A stretch of 64,000 nt of DNA from JAGOMX01 sp041738135 (GCA_041738135.1 JBGSQK010000057.1:1-64000); one strand, 5' to 3'. Positions 54,189 through 63,610 are shown, counted from the first letter of the stretch. Notes: a model not told the origin generated them from the sequence alone. Numbers and translations are program-made.

Positions 54189-55196
54189 CTACCAGTTTGG
54201 TTTAATCAGTGTACTAGCTAGCTCAGAAATAATATCACCCGCTTTAGGATGCTCTGTCTGAAGCAAGTAGGCGTGAAGGGACGATAGAATTGTATTTCCT
54301 TCTTGTGGTACGAATGCCCAACCCTTAACTGTATCGTTTGTATATAACAAGTTATTGCTTATTATTATAACTTGCGAATATATTCTCCCCATAAAACCAT
54401 AGCGGCGACCTTGATCAAAAATAATATTTGAGTCAAACTTTGACGTTGTAGAAACATACTCGTTATACTTGACAAGATTGATGGACGCAGGCAGGGACCG
54501 TAATCTAATATTAAATCTAACCCCATGCATCAGCTGACTTGGTGTAGTCACATCAGATGAAGTGATCATTGGCTCAAGCCCCATAGAATTGTAAAGGCAT
54601 AATGCATCGACCGCGTGATGGGTCCCCATTTGGGAATGGAGATGTCTAGAGACAACATTGGCGGTTACAAGACGCTCATGATTGCCTATGTCTTCACAAC
54701 GTCTAACCACAACAAAGTCGGCGTCCACCAATTGATTAAGATCGGGCCCAGCAAAGACGTTTAGCAAGGCTGCAATTGAATGCGTATTACATGACACAAT
54801 CTGAACATATTTCTCATTCTTGTTAATGTTTGCGTTAATCCCTGTCATGAACGGCACACCAAAACCTTTTTCACTTCCTTGAGCCGAGCAACCCTTTAAA
54901 TTATGGAGAGTGCTGTACCACTCCTTATTTTTCAACCCATGGCCATTGGCTGTGCAATCAAATATATAATCAATTGAATCTATGACATTCTGCATAGGGG
55001 TGTATGCATGGATTCCTTCTTTGGTACAAATTTCAATGCCCATATTTTGTAACATATCCAAATCACCCTTGTTCCATTCCTGTATATGGTTTTTGAGTGC
55101 GTAAATATGCGATATGCCCAATTTGTCCTTAAACCGGTGAAGAACACCGAGCATCGTGGTGCCAATATTCCCTATGCCGTTTACAAGTATTTTCAT
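54189..55196 (-). CDS. Glyceraldehyde-3-phosphate-dehydrogenase-like protein, archaeal (type II) pattern
   Basis: About 335 residues. The NAD-binding motif is VNGIGNIGTTML, and the catalytic cysteine C136 lies in VSCNTHSIAALL, as in archaeal-type GAPDHs (SCNTT) rather than the bacterial SCTTN. The sequence also has the HHAVDALC region. Because the archaeal fold is rare in bacteria and a second threonine is replaced by histidine, the substrate may differ from glyceraldehyde 3-phosphate. The start is the ATG at 55196 after GAGGAG. It is preceded 12 bases upstream by the sugar-phosphate transferase gene on the same strand. Confidence 0.72.
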   Translation of the reverse strand: MKILVNGIGNIGTTMLGVLHRFKDKLGISHIYALKNHIQEWNKGDLDMLQNMGIEICTKEGIHAYTPMQNVIDSIDYIFDCTANGHGLKNKEWYSTLHNLKGCSAQGSEKGFGVPFMTGINANINKNEKYVQIVSCNTHSIAALLNVFAGPDLNQLVDADFVVVRRCEDIGNHERLVTANVVSRHLHSQMGTHHAVDALCLYNSMGLEPMITSSDVTTPSQLMHGVRFNIRLRSLPASINLVKYNEYVSTTSKFDSNIIFDQGRRYGFMGRIYSQVIIISNNLLYTNDTVKGWAFVPQEGNTILSSLHAYLLQTEHPKAGDIISELASTLIKPNW

Positions 55197-55207
55197 GTTT
55201 TTACTCC

Positions 55208-55768
55208 TCACTTAACAAATAAATTCTTAACCTTCTCTTTTCCGAACATAGGCACGGCGAGCGACCACAGTATAATTTTTGCATCCAAACAAAACCCTTT
55301 GTTTTGAGCATAGTATTTGTCACAGCACATGGTAATCTTGGGATGGCATTTTTGAGTTAACTGCGAAATACCACTGATTCCAGGTAAAACGTCCCAACGA
55401 AGATCATAACGAGCGCTCTGCCATTGCAAACGCTCAATGTCAAACAACGTTAAAGGGCGGGGGCCGACTACTGTCATCTCATTTTTCACCATATTAAGGA
55501 GTTGCGGCAATTCATCAAGACCCGTGGACCTCAATATTCTGCCTAACTGGGTAATTCGTCCCTCATCCATAGTACGAAATTTATATAATACGAATGGACG
55601 CCGTTTGAGGCCAATGCGCTCTTGCTTAAATATTATGGGTCTTCCCATCACTAACAAAATCAGCACGGATATCATTAATAAAATGGGAGATAGCACAAGA
55701 AGCAGAGTTAAATAAATGGGGATTTTATAAGTCACGTGCTCGATAAATCCTATAAACAACATCAACAT
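55208..55768 (-). CDS. Polyprenyl-phosphate sugar-phosphate transferase (PglC-like)
   Basis: 186 residues of the monotopic phosphoglycosyl transferase family. It has one N-terminal membrane segment (about 10-38), then GRPIIFKQERIG, LYKFRTMDEG, the STGLDELPQLLN block with the catalytic Asp-Glu pair, and VVGPRPL. It transfers a sugar phosphate from a UDP-sugar to undecaprenyl phosphate, the first step of a surface glycan. No other glycan gene is nearby apart from the downstream dehydrogenase-like gene. The start is ATG at 55768, with no strong ribosome-binding site. Confidence 0.85.
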   Translation of the reverse strand: MLMLFIGFIEHVTYKIPIYLTLLLVLSPILLMISVLILLVMGRPIIFKQERIGLKRRPFVLYKFRTMDEGRITQLGRILRSTGLDELPQLLNMVKNEMTVVGPRPLTLFDIERLQWQSARYDLRWDVLPGISGISQLTQKCHPKITMCCDKYYAQNKGFCLDAKIILWSLAVPMFGKEKVKNLFVK

Positions 55769-55941
55769 AACATTAATATCACATAATTCGCCTGACGAAA
55801 ATTAATTTAAGATCTTTTACGTAAAAGTGATGCTTTTGCAGTCATGTGCTATATGAATTACATTCTCGAAGGAAAGTTGGTTGTCCGCCATAGACAATAG
55901 GCAGTAAAAAAATCTACTTTAAGTGCTTATGGCGATAAACA

Positions 55942-55970
55942 TTGGCAATTAATTCAAAAAATGGTAATAC
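55942..55970 (+). promoter_or_regulatory. Promoter abutting the uvrA start codon
   Basis: TTGGCA at 55942-55947 and TAATAC at 55965-55970 are 17 bases apart. The -10 element ends 6 bases before the uvrA ATG at 55977, and no Shine-Dalgarno sequence lies between, so transcription from it would give a leaderless mRNA. Confidence 0.45.
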
Positions 55971-55976
55971 ATTCTT

Positions 55977-58799
55977 ATGGTTTCATTTATTTCAGTTCGG
56001 GGTGCTCGCGAGCATAACCTTGACAACATTAACGTAGACATTCCCAAGAACAAACTTGTGGTGATCACGGGCCTTAGTGGTTCGGGTAAATCTTCCCTTG
56101 CATTCGATACGATTTATGCGGAAGGTCAGCGCCGGTATGTGGAGAGTTTGTCTTCCTATGCGCGCCAGTTTCTTGAGCTAATGCAAAAGCCTGACGTGGA
56201 CTCCATTGAGGGTTTGTCGCCAGCTATTTCCATTGAGCAAAAAACCACCTCTAAAAACCCGCGTTCAACGGTCGGAACAGTGACCGAGATATACGACTAT
56301 TTACGATTGCTGTTTGCACGCATTGGTGTGCCTTATTCGCCGGCCACGGGGTTGCCTATCACCAGCCAAACCATCTCACAGATGGTGGATAAGCTCAAGG
56401 AGCTGCCTGAAGGTACGAGGCTCTATATTCTGGCTCCCATTATCAGGGGCCGCAAAGGCGAGTACAAGCGTGAAATCATGGATTTGCAACGCAAAGGTTT
56501 TCAGCGTTTACGCATTGATGGCCAGCTCTATGACATAGAAGAAACGCCGCCGCTCAACAAGAAAACCAAGCACGATATTGAAGTGTTGGTGGATCGTGTG
56601 GTCATTCAAGCTGACATGGGTAACCGTCTAGCCGATTCACTGGAAACTGCCGTGGGCCTTGCGGATGGGTTGGTGTTTGTGGATCATGCGGATAGTGGCG
56701 AACGACATACGTTCTCAACCAAGTTTGCCTGTCCCGTGTCCGGTTTTACCATTGATGAAATTGAGCCACGTTTGTTTTCTTTCAACAGCCCCTTTGGAGC
56801 TTGCTCCACCTGTGATGGCCTTGGAGTCAGAGTCACCTTTGATCCCACGTTGATCATTCCCGACGAAAACTTAAACATTGTCGATGGCATGGTGGCACCT
56901 TGGAAGACTGCTTTTGCCTTCTATTATCAGCAAGTGCTTTCCTCAGTGGTTCGTCATTATGGCGAAGACCCTAGCAAACCCTTTAAAGACCTAAGTGCCA
57001 AGGTGCAAGACGCTATTCTTCACGGTTCGGGCGCTGACCTAATACCCATGAAGTTGCAAGACGAGTCTCGTCAATATTCCAGTAACAAACCTTTTGAAGG
57101 GGTAATCCCCAATCTGGAGCGCCGCTGGAAAGGCAATGACAATAACAAGCAGATGGAAGAGCTCGGTCGCTTTCAAACCATTCAAGCCTGTCCCTCATGT
57201 CAGGGGCAACGTTTAAAGCCTGAGGCGCTTGCCATCAAAATCGATGGTATGCATATCAGTCAAGTCACAGAACTTGCCATCGATAAGGCACTGGAATGGA
57301 TGAAGAATCTCTCATCCAAGTTGTCGCAAAAAGAACAAGACATTGCTCATCGTGTACTTAAAGAGCTCAACGAGAGGCTACAGTTCTTATACAACGTAGG
57401 ACTGGGTTACCTTACTTTGTCACGATCATCAGGCAGTCTTTCCGGTGGCGAAAGTCAGCGTATTCGCTTGGCTTCGCAAATAGGATCGGGTCTGACCGGT
57501 GTACTGTACGTATTGGACGAACCCTCCATCGGTTTGCATCAACGGGACAACGATCGTTTGCTGGAAACCTTGAATCGCCTGCGGGATTTGGATAACACGG
57601 TTATTGTGGTGGAGCACGACGAAGATGCCATCCGCTGTGCCGATCATGTGATCGATATGGGACCCGGAGCCGGTATCCATGGTGGCAAGATCATTGCCCA
57701 AGGCACGCTCCAAGATATTCTTGATGAATCTGAAAGTTTGACGGGCCAGTATCTTTCTGGAAAGCGTTCTATTGAAGTGCCCAAAACGCGGCGCCAAGGC
57801 CATGAAGGCAAGTGCATCAAAGTGGTTGGCGCGCGGGTGAACAATTTGAAAAACCTCAGCGTTGAATTTCCGCTGGGTAAATTTATCTGTGTAACAGGTG
57901 TATCAGGTGGTGGTAAATCATCGCTGGTTGTGGAGACTCTATACAAAGCACTGGCTCACACCATGAACGATGCCCGCGACAGGGGAGGGGATCACGATGG
58001 TATTGAAGGTGTAGAGCATATTGATAAAATCATCGACATTGATCAATCCCCTATTGGCAGAACGCCTCGTTCGAATCCAGCTACTTACACGGGCTGTTTT
58101 ACACCAATTCGTGACTGGTTTGCGGCCTTGCCTGAGTCAAAAGTCAGAGGATACACCGCAGGGCGTTTTTCTTTCAACGTCAAAGGCGGTCGATGTGAAG
58201 CTTGTGAAGGCGACGGCGTGATCAAGATCGAAATGCACTTCTTACCGGATGTATACGTCCAATGTGACCAGTGCCATGGCAAGCGCTATAACCGCGAAAC
58301 CCTTGAGGTCCAATTTAAAGGCAAATCCATCGCTGACATACTTGATATGACCGTGGAAGAAGCCTTGGTGTTTTTCGACGCCATGCCGTCGGTGCGCGAT
58401 AAGCTCAAAACCCTATCTCAGGTAGGACTCGGTTATATCCATGTGGGCCAACGTGCCACCACACTTTCAGGCGGCGAAGCTCAACGGGTAAAGCTATCCA
58501 AAGAGCTCTCCAAACGCGCCACCGGCAAAACATTCTATATCCTAGACGAACCTACAACGGGTTTGCATTTCGAAGACGTGCGCAAACTATTAAAAGTCCT
58601 GCAAGCGTTGGTAGATCAAGGCAACACCGTGGTGGTTATAGAACATAACCTAGACGTCATCAAAACCGCCGACTGGGTCATAGACCTAGGCCCAGAAGGC
58701 GGCAACGGCGGCGGGCAAATCGTCGCCATGGGTACGCCAGAAGATGTTGCTGCCGTGAAAAAAAGCTATACAGGGCATTACTTGAAGAAAATGTTGTAG
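55977..58799 (+). CDS. uvrA: Excinuclease ABC subunit A
   Basis: 940 residues, full length. It has the first Walker A GLSGSGKSSLAFDTIY (about 32-47), a zinc module with C-x-x-C pairs (CSTCDGLG and CPSCQGQR), a first signature SLSGGESQRIRLASQIG, a second Walker A GVSGGGKSSLVVETLY, the CEACEGDG and CDQCHGKRY zinc module, and the second signature TLSGGEAQRVKLSKEL. It recognises bulky DNA lesions with UvrB. The ATG has no ribosome-binding site and a promoter lies directly upstream. Confidence 0.97.
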   Translation: MVSFISVRGAREHNLDNINVDIPKNKLVVITGLSGSGKSSLAFDTIYAEGQRRYVESLSSYARQFLELMQKPDVDSIEGLSPAISIEQKTTSKNPRSTVGTVTEIYDYLRLLFARIGVPYSPATGLPITSQTISQMVDKLKELPEGTRLYILAPIIRGRKGEYKREIMDLQRKGFQRLRIDGQLYDIEETPPLNKKTKHDIEVLVDRVVIQADMGNRLADSLETAVGLADGLVFVDHADSGERHTFSTKFACPVSGFTIDEIEPRLFSFNSPFGACSTCDGLGVRVTFDPTLIIPDENLNIVDGMVAPWKTAFAFYYQQVLSSVVRHYGEDPSKPFKDLSAKVQDAILHGSGADLIPMKLQDESRQYSSNKPFEGVIPNLERRWKGNDNNKQMEELGRFQTIQACPSCQGQRLKPEALAIKIDGMHISQVTELAIDKALEWMKNLSSKLSQKEQDIAHRVLKELNERLQFLYNVGLGYLTLSRSSGSLSGGESQRIRLASQIGSGLTGVLYVLDEPSIGLHQRDNDRLLETLNRLRDLDNTVIVVEHDEDAIRCADHVIDMGPGAGIHGGKIIAQGTLQDILDESESLTGQYLSGKRSIEVPKTRRQGHEGKCIKVVGARVNNLKNLSVEFPLGKFICVTGVSGGGKSSLVVETLYKALAHTMNDARDRGGDHDGIEGVEHIDKIIDIDQSPIGRTPRSNPATYTGCFTPIRDWFAALPESKVRGYTAGRFSFNVKGGRCEACEGDGVIKIEMHFLPDVYVQCDQCHGKRYNRETLEVQFKGKSIADILDMTVEEALVFFDAMPSVRDKLKTLSQVGLGYIHVGQRATTLSGGEAQRVKLSKELSKRATGKTFYILDEPTTGLHFEDVRKLLKVLQALVDQGNTVVVIEHNLDVIKTADWVIDLGPEGGNGGGQIVAMGTPEDVAAVKKSYTGHYLKKML

Positions 58800-58906
58800 G
58801 GCTATTTTATTATTATTAGCCGAATATTGAGATATTTTATACATTGTTATTTTGTAAATACAAATTTAATGTTAAAGTATTCTATAAACTTTGTAAGGAT
58901 GCATCT

Positions 58907-59704
58907 ATGACCTTACCGGATAACTTTAAAACAAAATACGGTCCTTGGGCGTTGGTAACTGGTGCGTCTGAAGGAATCGGTCGCGAATTTGCTCTGGAGC
59001 TTGCCAAGTTAGGACTAAATCTTGTGCTTGTCGCGAGACGACAAGCCTTACTTGAAGAATTAGCCTCCAAACTCATACAACAGCATTCAATCGAAGTATT
59101 GATTCTGCCTTGTGATCTTTCCGAAAACAATCAAATACAAAATCTATTGAAGAAAACGCTTGGGCTTGAAATAGGTCTTTTTGTAGCGTCTGCAGGCTTT
59201 GGAACATCCGGAAGTTTTGTTGAAGCAGATATTTCACAAGAACTTATAATGATAGATGTGAACTGTCGGGCTGTCATTGAGATGAGTCATCATTTTGGCA
59301 AGCGCTTCAAAGAACAAGGCAGAGGTGGGATCATACTGATGAGCTCGCTTCTGGCTTTTCAAGGTGTTCCAAGAGCATCAAACTATGCTGCAACGAAAGC
59401 CTTTATTCAAACATTTGCAGAAGGATTCAGGCTCGAGATGAAGCCCTTAGGAGTGGATGTCATAGCGTCTGCACCTGGCCCCATTATCAGTGGTTTTGGT
59501 GCTCAAGCAAATATGAAAATGTCCATGGGTCAAAAGCCAAGCGCAGTGGCAAAAACTACTTTAATGGCTCTAGGAAAACAAACAACCATAAGGCCAGGTT
59601 TTTTATCTAAGTTTTTAGAAATGTCTTTATTCTTTCTCCCCCGTGCGGGCAGAGTTAGAATTCTTGCCATAGTAATGAAAGGAATGACTAACGATCAGGC
59701 CTAG
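58907..59704 (+). CDS. Short-chain dehydrogenase/reductase
   Basis: About 265 residues. The cofactor motif is TGASEGIGREFA, the active-site block has SSLLAFQGVPRASNYAATKA with the catalytic Ser, Tyr and Lys in standard spacing, and the usual NNAG is replaced by ASAGFG. The C-terminus has a hydrophobic stretch (LEMSLFFLPRAGRVRILAI). It resembles the DltE/YqjQ-like SDR branch, with no assigned substrate. The ATG at 58907 follows AAGGATG; the frame is open 21 codons earlier but those residues do not fit an SDR. It is convergent with the PARG gene. Confidence 0.87.
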   Translation: MTLPDNFKTKYGPWALVTGASEGIGREFALELAKLGLNLVLVARRQALLEELASKLIQQHSIEVLILPCDLSENNQIQNLLKKTLGLEIGLFVASAGFGTSGSFVEADISQELIMIDVNCRAVIEMSHHFGKRFKEQGRGGIILMSSLLAFQGVPRASNYAATKAFIQTFAEGFRLEMKPLGVDVIASAPGPIISGFGAQANMKMSMGQKPSAVAKTTLMALGKQTTIRPGFLSKFLEMSLFFLPRAGRVRILAIVMKGMTNDQA

Positions 59705-59786
59705 TACCGTTACAATCATAATTCTGCCACGCTTCAGTGCCTTACCCGAAGACCGAACGGCAAGAGGGGTAGAATAATCTTACAAA

Positions 59787-60974
59787 CTATTGACCTATCA
59801 GAGGCGCCAGATTTCTACGAAACACGTTCAGATTATCACCACCTGGAATGGCAAAGCGGATGAATCTGAACTGGTTAGCAAATTCTGCCTCATTCAGCAC
59901 TTGTACATAAAGATTCGATACGACCTCAGGATTATTGCGGAAAGCGCCACAACCAAAGGCGCCTAGTACGATGGCGTCGCAACCATTCTGTTTAGCCACC
60001 CTTAATTGCAGCCTGATCTTATTGAGTGTGCCCGTTTCAAATTCACGTGCTGAAACACAATCAGCATGCTTACCGCCTCGTTTTTGGTTGTAAGCAGCTT
60101 GAGTTAATACTTGTACTGAAGTCGGATGATCCAGCAACTTAAAATTATGGTGGTGGCTTTCACGAAATATTTTCACATTTGGCGTGTAGATGAGTTCTTC
60201 ATGATGAATCCTATACTGTCCTTTATTCCTCAAATTGTCCAGTACTGGATACAAGGTGGTGCGGCGACATAAGTCTTCCTCTTGAGCATTTGCTCCGTTT
60301 ACGTAACCGCCCCCTGGTGAATGGCGGTTAGCAAAGTTCAGCATGGCAACCTTTAAGCAACCAGCATTTATAAGATCTTGCGCGCCATGAATGGTGTCTT
60401 GGTCTTGAACTTGAATGACTGTATGTTCTGTGCCGGGTATTAAACTAGGCACATTACGAAGCGCGTATTTCCAAGAATCAGCACAAGAAGAACTCAGCTG
60501 CAAGTCGACCGGGCTAACCATCTGACCGTTAGAGGTTCTATAACCTCTATTGAAAATTGCTTTGTTCTGCTTACTAATTATCCGGTAGGCCGATTTCATT
60601 TTTTCATGGCCAGCTTCACCTCGCTTGGCTATAGAAAAATTAGGCCTTTTCTTTTCGTTGACGAGTTCTTTAATCTTGGCCGCGTGCCTGCCCAGAATAG
60701 TTCTGTTAGTTACAAGATCGTCAACGCAAACAAAAAATTGTTCCTTGGTTATGAGGCCATTCAGATATAAGTTAAGCACCCCGTTAATCGCTTTGCCTTG
60801 TTCTTTCCTCAAGCCGCCTTTTTTGCCATGATTCGTTCTGGTGGTTTTATCGCAAGCATTTATAATGGTCTGCCTCGCCGGATAAAGCTTATCCTCATCC
60901 ACAGGTGGTTTGCTGGAGATAGCGGGTACTGAAAAAGCAATGGCTAGTGCTGCAGATAAAAATATTCTATTCAT
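59787..60974 (-). CDS. Exported poly(ADP-ribose) glycohydrolase (microbial PARG, DUF2263/TIGR02452 type)
   Basis: 395 residues. A signal peptide (MNRIFLSAALAIAFSVPAISS) precedes a helical segment and then the PARG catalytic macrodomain, about residues 140-395. The family signature is complete: LNFANRHSPGGGYVNGA (diphosphate loop), then the catalytic AQEEDLCRRTTLYP with E232 and E233, and later VLGAFGCGAFRNNP. PARG removes ADP-ribose chains from proteins. A signal peptide on a PARG is unusual, since known bacterial PARGs are cytosolic. The start is ATG at 60974 with AGGA about 10 bases upstream. Transcribed divergently from the gene at 61211. Confidence 0.85.
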   Translation of the reverse strand: MNRIFLSAALAIAFSVPAISSKPPVDEDKLYPARQTIINACDKTTRTNHGKKGGLRKEQGKAINGVLNLYLNGLITKEQFFVCVDDLVTNRTILGRHAAKIKELVNEKKRPNFSIAKRGEAGHEKMKSAYRIISKQNKAIFNRGYRTSNGQMVSPVDLQLSSSCADSWKYALRNVPSLIPGTEHTVIQVQDQDTIHGAQDLINAGCLKVAMLNFANRHSPGGGYVNGANAQEEDLCRRTTLYPVLDNLRNKGQYRIHHEELIYTPNVKIFRESHHHNFKLLDHPTSVQVLTQAAYNQKRGGKHADCVSAREFETGTLNKIRLQLRVAKQNGCDAIVLGAFGCGAFRNNPEVVSNLYVQVLNEAEFANQFRFIRFAIPGGDNLNVFRRNLAPLIGQ

Positions 60975-61210
60975 AATCGTATTTTCCTAAGACTCTAAAA
61001 TGTTTGATCATTTACCCATAATTCAACTAGGATTCTAAGATGTTACATGCTTTAGTCAAGGGGAAAAGTGGCGATTTTATAAATCTAAGACCTGCGATTT
61101 TATATATGTTGTTAAATTCTTAAATTCTTTCCTCTTTTATTAATTTCTTGATTTTATATGGACGTAATGCTCACTAAAGTAACGTCTTTTTTGATTCTGA
61201 GGGGTGTGTG

Positions 61211-62263
61211 ATGTTAAGAAGTATATGTAATTCTGCTGCTCTATTATTGCTTGTCAACACAGCTAGTGCGAGTTTGTATGAAGAAGAGGGAATGGGCTCT
61301 CAAGAAGGTGCCCGTTCAATAGAATCCGATTCATACTTTTCTCCGGATTTAGTCAAGATTTCCCAATTGATAGCTGCTCTACCACTGGTTGATTATGATT
61401 CCATGGTCTATTTTTCATACGATCATGAGGCTTGGACGCCAAAGGATGTACCTTCTCATATTGCTGCAAAAATGCATGCATGGTATCGGACAGCTCAAGA
61501 GTCAAAAGATTTACAAGAAAAATATGCTTTACTGGTTTCAGCAGGATGTCTTGGGCATCGAATTGCTGCCTTAGAGGCTGGAAAACTGTTGGCTACACAT
61601 GATCTTGCGTATATTGATCAGGTGTCCCAGTTAGAGCCAGAGGTTAAAGATTGGAAGCTGTCGCGTCTAAATCAAAACCTGACAACCAGTAAGACTTCTA
61701 ATTCTTTCTTTAATGAATTGCAAGTGCTGGCTGCTCAGACGCCTTGTCATCCCGATGTAAGCTATCGTGAGCATAAAAAATATCGTTCCCAATTAAAGGC
61801 TCTACTCAAGAAGTATGAGGGGTCATTCGAGGATAAGGATTTGGTTTTGATCAGGTGTTGGATTGAAGACATGCTCCACCAAACTAGTCTAGACCTAGAC
61901 AAAATTCACAAAAATTCTCAGGTAAGTGCCTGCTTGAAAACCATATTGCAACCTTCACCGCTGGCTAAGTTATTAAACATAACCACGATGCCCAGACAGT
62001 CGAGTGAGAGATTAGCTTTGGTTCAGAATCTGAGCTCTCAGTGTCTGAATTATCATGTGATTAATGAGTTGGGGTATAGTCTTTCATCTGCACAAAGCGC
62101 TGATCGAGTGTCTATTCTGACGCAAATTCGACAGAACAGTCTGGTGGCCACATTGCTGGGTGATTCGCAAGCTGTTTATGATTATCTGGAAGCATCGAGG
62201 CTGTTAGATATGAACGACCATATGGGCGTTTTCTTAATGCAGTATGCACACTTGCATCAATAG
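61211..62263 (+). CDS. Exported protein of unknown function
   Basis: 350 residues. A signal peptide (MLRSICNSAALLLLVNTASA) is followed by an acidic segment and then an all-helical region with no repeat, membrane segment or motif I recognise. A short NxxLVATLLGDSQAV and helices resembling TPR-like packing are seen, but no family is named. The ATG at 61211 follows GAGGGG by 6 bases; a GTG three bases earlier is possible. A hairpin starts on its stop codon. Divergent from the PARG gene across 236 bases that hold two copies of GCGATTTTATA. Confidence 0.65.
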   Translation: MLRSICNSAALLLLVNTASASLYEEEGMGSQEGARSIESDSYFSPDLVKISQLIAALPLVDYDSMVYFSYDHEAWTPKDVPSHIAAKMHAWYRTAQESKDLQEKYALLVSAGCLGHRIAALEAGKLLATHDLAYIDQVSQLEPEVKDWKLSRLNQNLTTSKTSNSFFNELQVLAAQTPCHPDVSYREHKKYRSQLKALLKKYEGSFEDKDLVLIRCWIEDMLHQTSLDLDKIHKNSQVSACLKTILQPSPLAKLLNITTMPRQSSERLALVQNLSSQCLNYHVINELGYSLSSAQSADRVSILTQIRQNSLVATLLGDSQAVYDYLEASRLLDMNDHMGVFLMQYAHLHQ

Positions 62264-62284
62264 CCCCGACGCTTGCCGGGGCTA
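62261..62284. terminator. Hairpin between two convergent exported-protein genes
   Basis: Perfect 8-bp stem (TAGCCCCG 62261-62268 with 62277-62284), 8-base loop. The left arm includes the TAG stop of the upstream gene, and the region is shared with the gene ending at 62291. It lacks a strong T-tract, so termination may be partial. Confidence 0.5.
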
Positions 62285-62290
62285 AAAGAA

Positions 62291-62875
62291 TCAAGCCTCA
62301 GCTTTGAAGAGGAGTTTGTAGATTTCATTTACCTTGCTGATAGCATCCGGGAACTTTGACAGTGGGCCATCATTGCAAATTTTTAATAATTGATCAAGGA
62401 TGCATGAAAATTCACTTCTCGTTTTATCATTCTTAAAATTTCCGTTGGCGGCACCCCAACAAAATGTTTTAAATGCTTGAAGTGTTAATATTAATAAATC
62501 ATTGGTTCTTTCATAACTTTTGGCTGTTGGATCTTTAGCAAGAGCACTGGTTTCTTGCGAAATAATGGTTATAAGTTCTTTTCCCACCGTTTTGACCGTT
62601 TCAGCATTAGTTGCTCCTGTGGTAAAGAAACTATCCAAATTCCGAACCATCTGAGTGTGATTTTCCGCAAATGTAGGTGCGTTTTTTTCCACTAAGACCC
62701 TACTTGGAGCGGGCCGATTATGCGTATTGTTATAATAGGTTTGTTCGGAAGCAACTCTAAATCTTTCGCTGGGTCTCAGTTCTTGAGCTGCATAGGGCTC
62801 TTTGTAAGAAGCGTTTGCGGCTTCCAGGCTGAGAACGCTTATGGTTAGAGTCATGGTTAATGGATTAAATTTCAT
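62291..62875 (-). CDS. Exported protein of unknown function
   Basis: About 194 residues. The signal peptide is MKFNPLTMTLTISVLSLEAA with a cleavage site before SYKE. The mature part is helical, with three cysteines (CWG, CILDQLL, CNDGP) and no recognised domain. The ATG at 62875 lies about 11 bases after AAGGA, and the 18 codons upstream are not signal-like. It is the third exported gene in a row in this corner (PARG, 61211, this), all different in sequence. Confidence 0.6.
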   Translation of the reverse strand: MKFNPLTMTLTISVLSLEAANASYKEPYAAQELRPSERFRVASEQTYYNNTHNRPAPSRVLVEKNAPTFAENHTQMVRNLDSFFTTGATNAETVKTVGKELITIISQETSALAKDPTAKSYERTNDLLILTLQAFKTFCWGAANGNFKNDKTRSEFSCILDQLLKICNDGPLSKFPDAISKVNEIYKLLFKAEA

Positions 62876-62956
62876 ATTCTTAACATTCCTTTCACTTAAA
62901 TATTTAGGATGTATAAACCGACGAAGCACTGATTGTCAAACATGAAAATTGAGCTG

Positions 62957-63610
62957 CTATTTTCTCTTGAGGGAGTAAAATCGGCAGATATTTTTCAGTC
63001 GTTCTGCGCGGGCCTGATAGCGAGTTCGTACCCAACCTTCTGGCTGTATATGAATATCACCCAAAGGTCCGTCGAAGAGCTTTTGTTTAGCTAGTTTATC
63101 TTCGATCCATTCCGCATAACTATCATCATCCGTTGCAATTAACAGCTCACCGCCGGGCTTAATGATGCGGCCTAGTGTGGTTAAAAATGAATCAGACAAC
63201 AACCTTCTTTTGAAGTGACGCTGTTTGGGCCAGGGATCTGGGAATAAGACGAAAACGCGACTCAGGCAATGATCGGGTAGCTTGTTGATCAGTAGTCTGG
63301 TGTCTTCTGGAAACACCTGTAAATTGTGCGCTGGATTATCGTTCTGTAGTTGAAGCAATGCTGCAATGCCATTTATAAAAGCTTCGCAGCCGATGAGAAG
63401 TACGTCTGGGTTAATAATGGCTTGTCCATGAAGATGTTCTCCGCCACCAAAACCAATTTCAAGCCATATGGGTTTTGCAGGCAGCTCTAGCTGGCCTTCC
63501 TCGGGCAAATGCACCAAGAGGGTAGGTAGCAACTCATCCATGAGTTGTTGGGGTGTATCGCGCAAACGACGGCCACGTCTACGGCCGTATAGTTTCATTA
63601 ATTCAGACAT
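62957..63610 (-). CDS. trmB: tRNA (guanine-N7-)-methyltransferase
   Basis: 217 residues. The SAM-binding motif is WLEIGFGGGEHL; the family DPWPKQRHFKRRLL block and the closing TDDDSYAEWIEDKL are also present. TrmB makes m7G46 in tRNA. The N-terminus is basic (GRRRGRRLRDT). It lies 9 bases downstream of lnt on the same strand, a common alphaproteobacterial neighbour. Confidence 0.94.
   Translation of the reverse strand: MSELMKLYGRRRGRRLRDTPQQLMDELLPTLLVHLPEEGQLELPAKPIWLEIGFGGGEHLHGQAIINPDVLLIGCEAFINGIAALLQLQNDNPAHNLQVFPEDTRLLINKLPDHCLSRVFVLFPDPWPKQRHFKRRLLSDSFLTTLGRIIKPGGELLIATDDDSYAEWIEDKLAKQKLFDGPLGDIHIQPEGWVRTRYQARAERLKNICRFYSLKRK

Noticed and set aside
58070..58085. tRNA-like GTTCGAATCC sequence
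   Set aside because: It lies inside uvrA, with no acceptor or anticodon stem around it.
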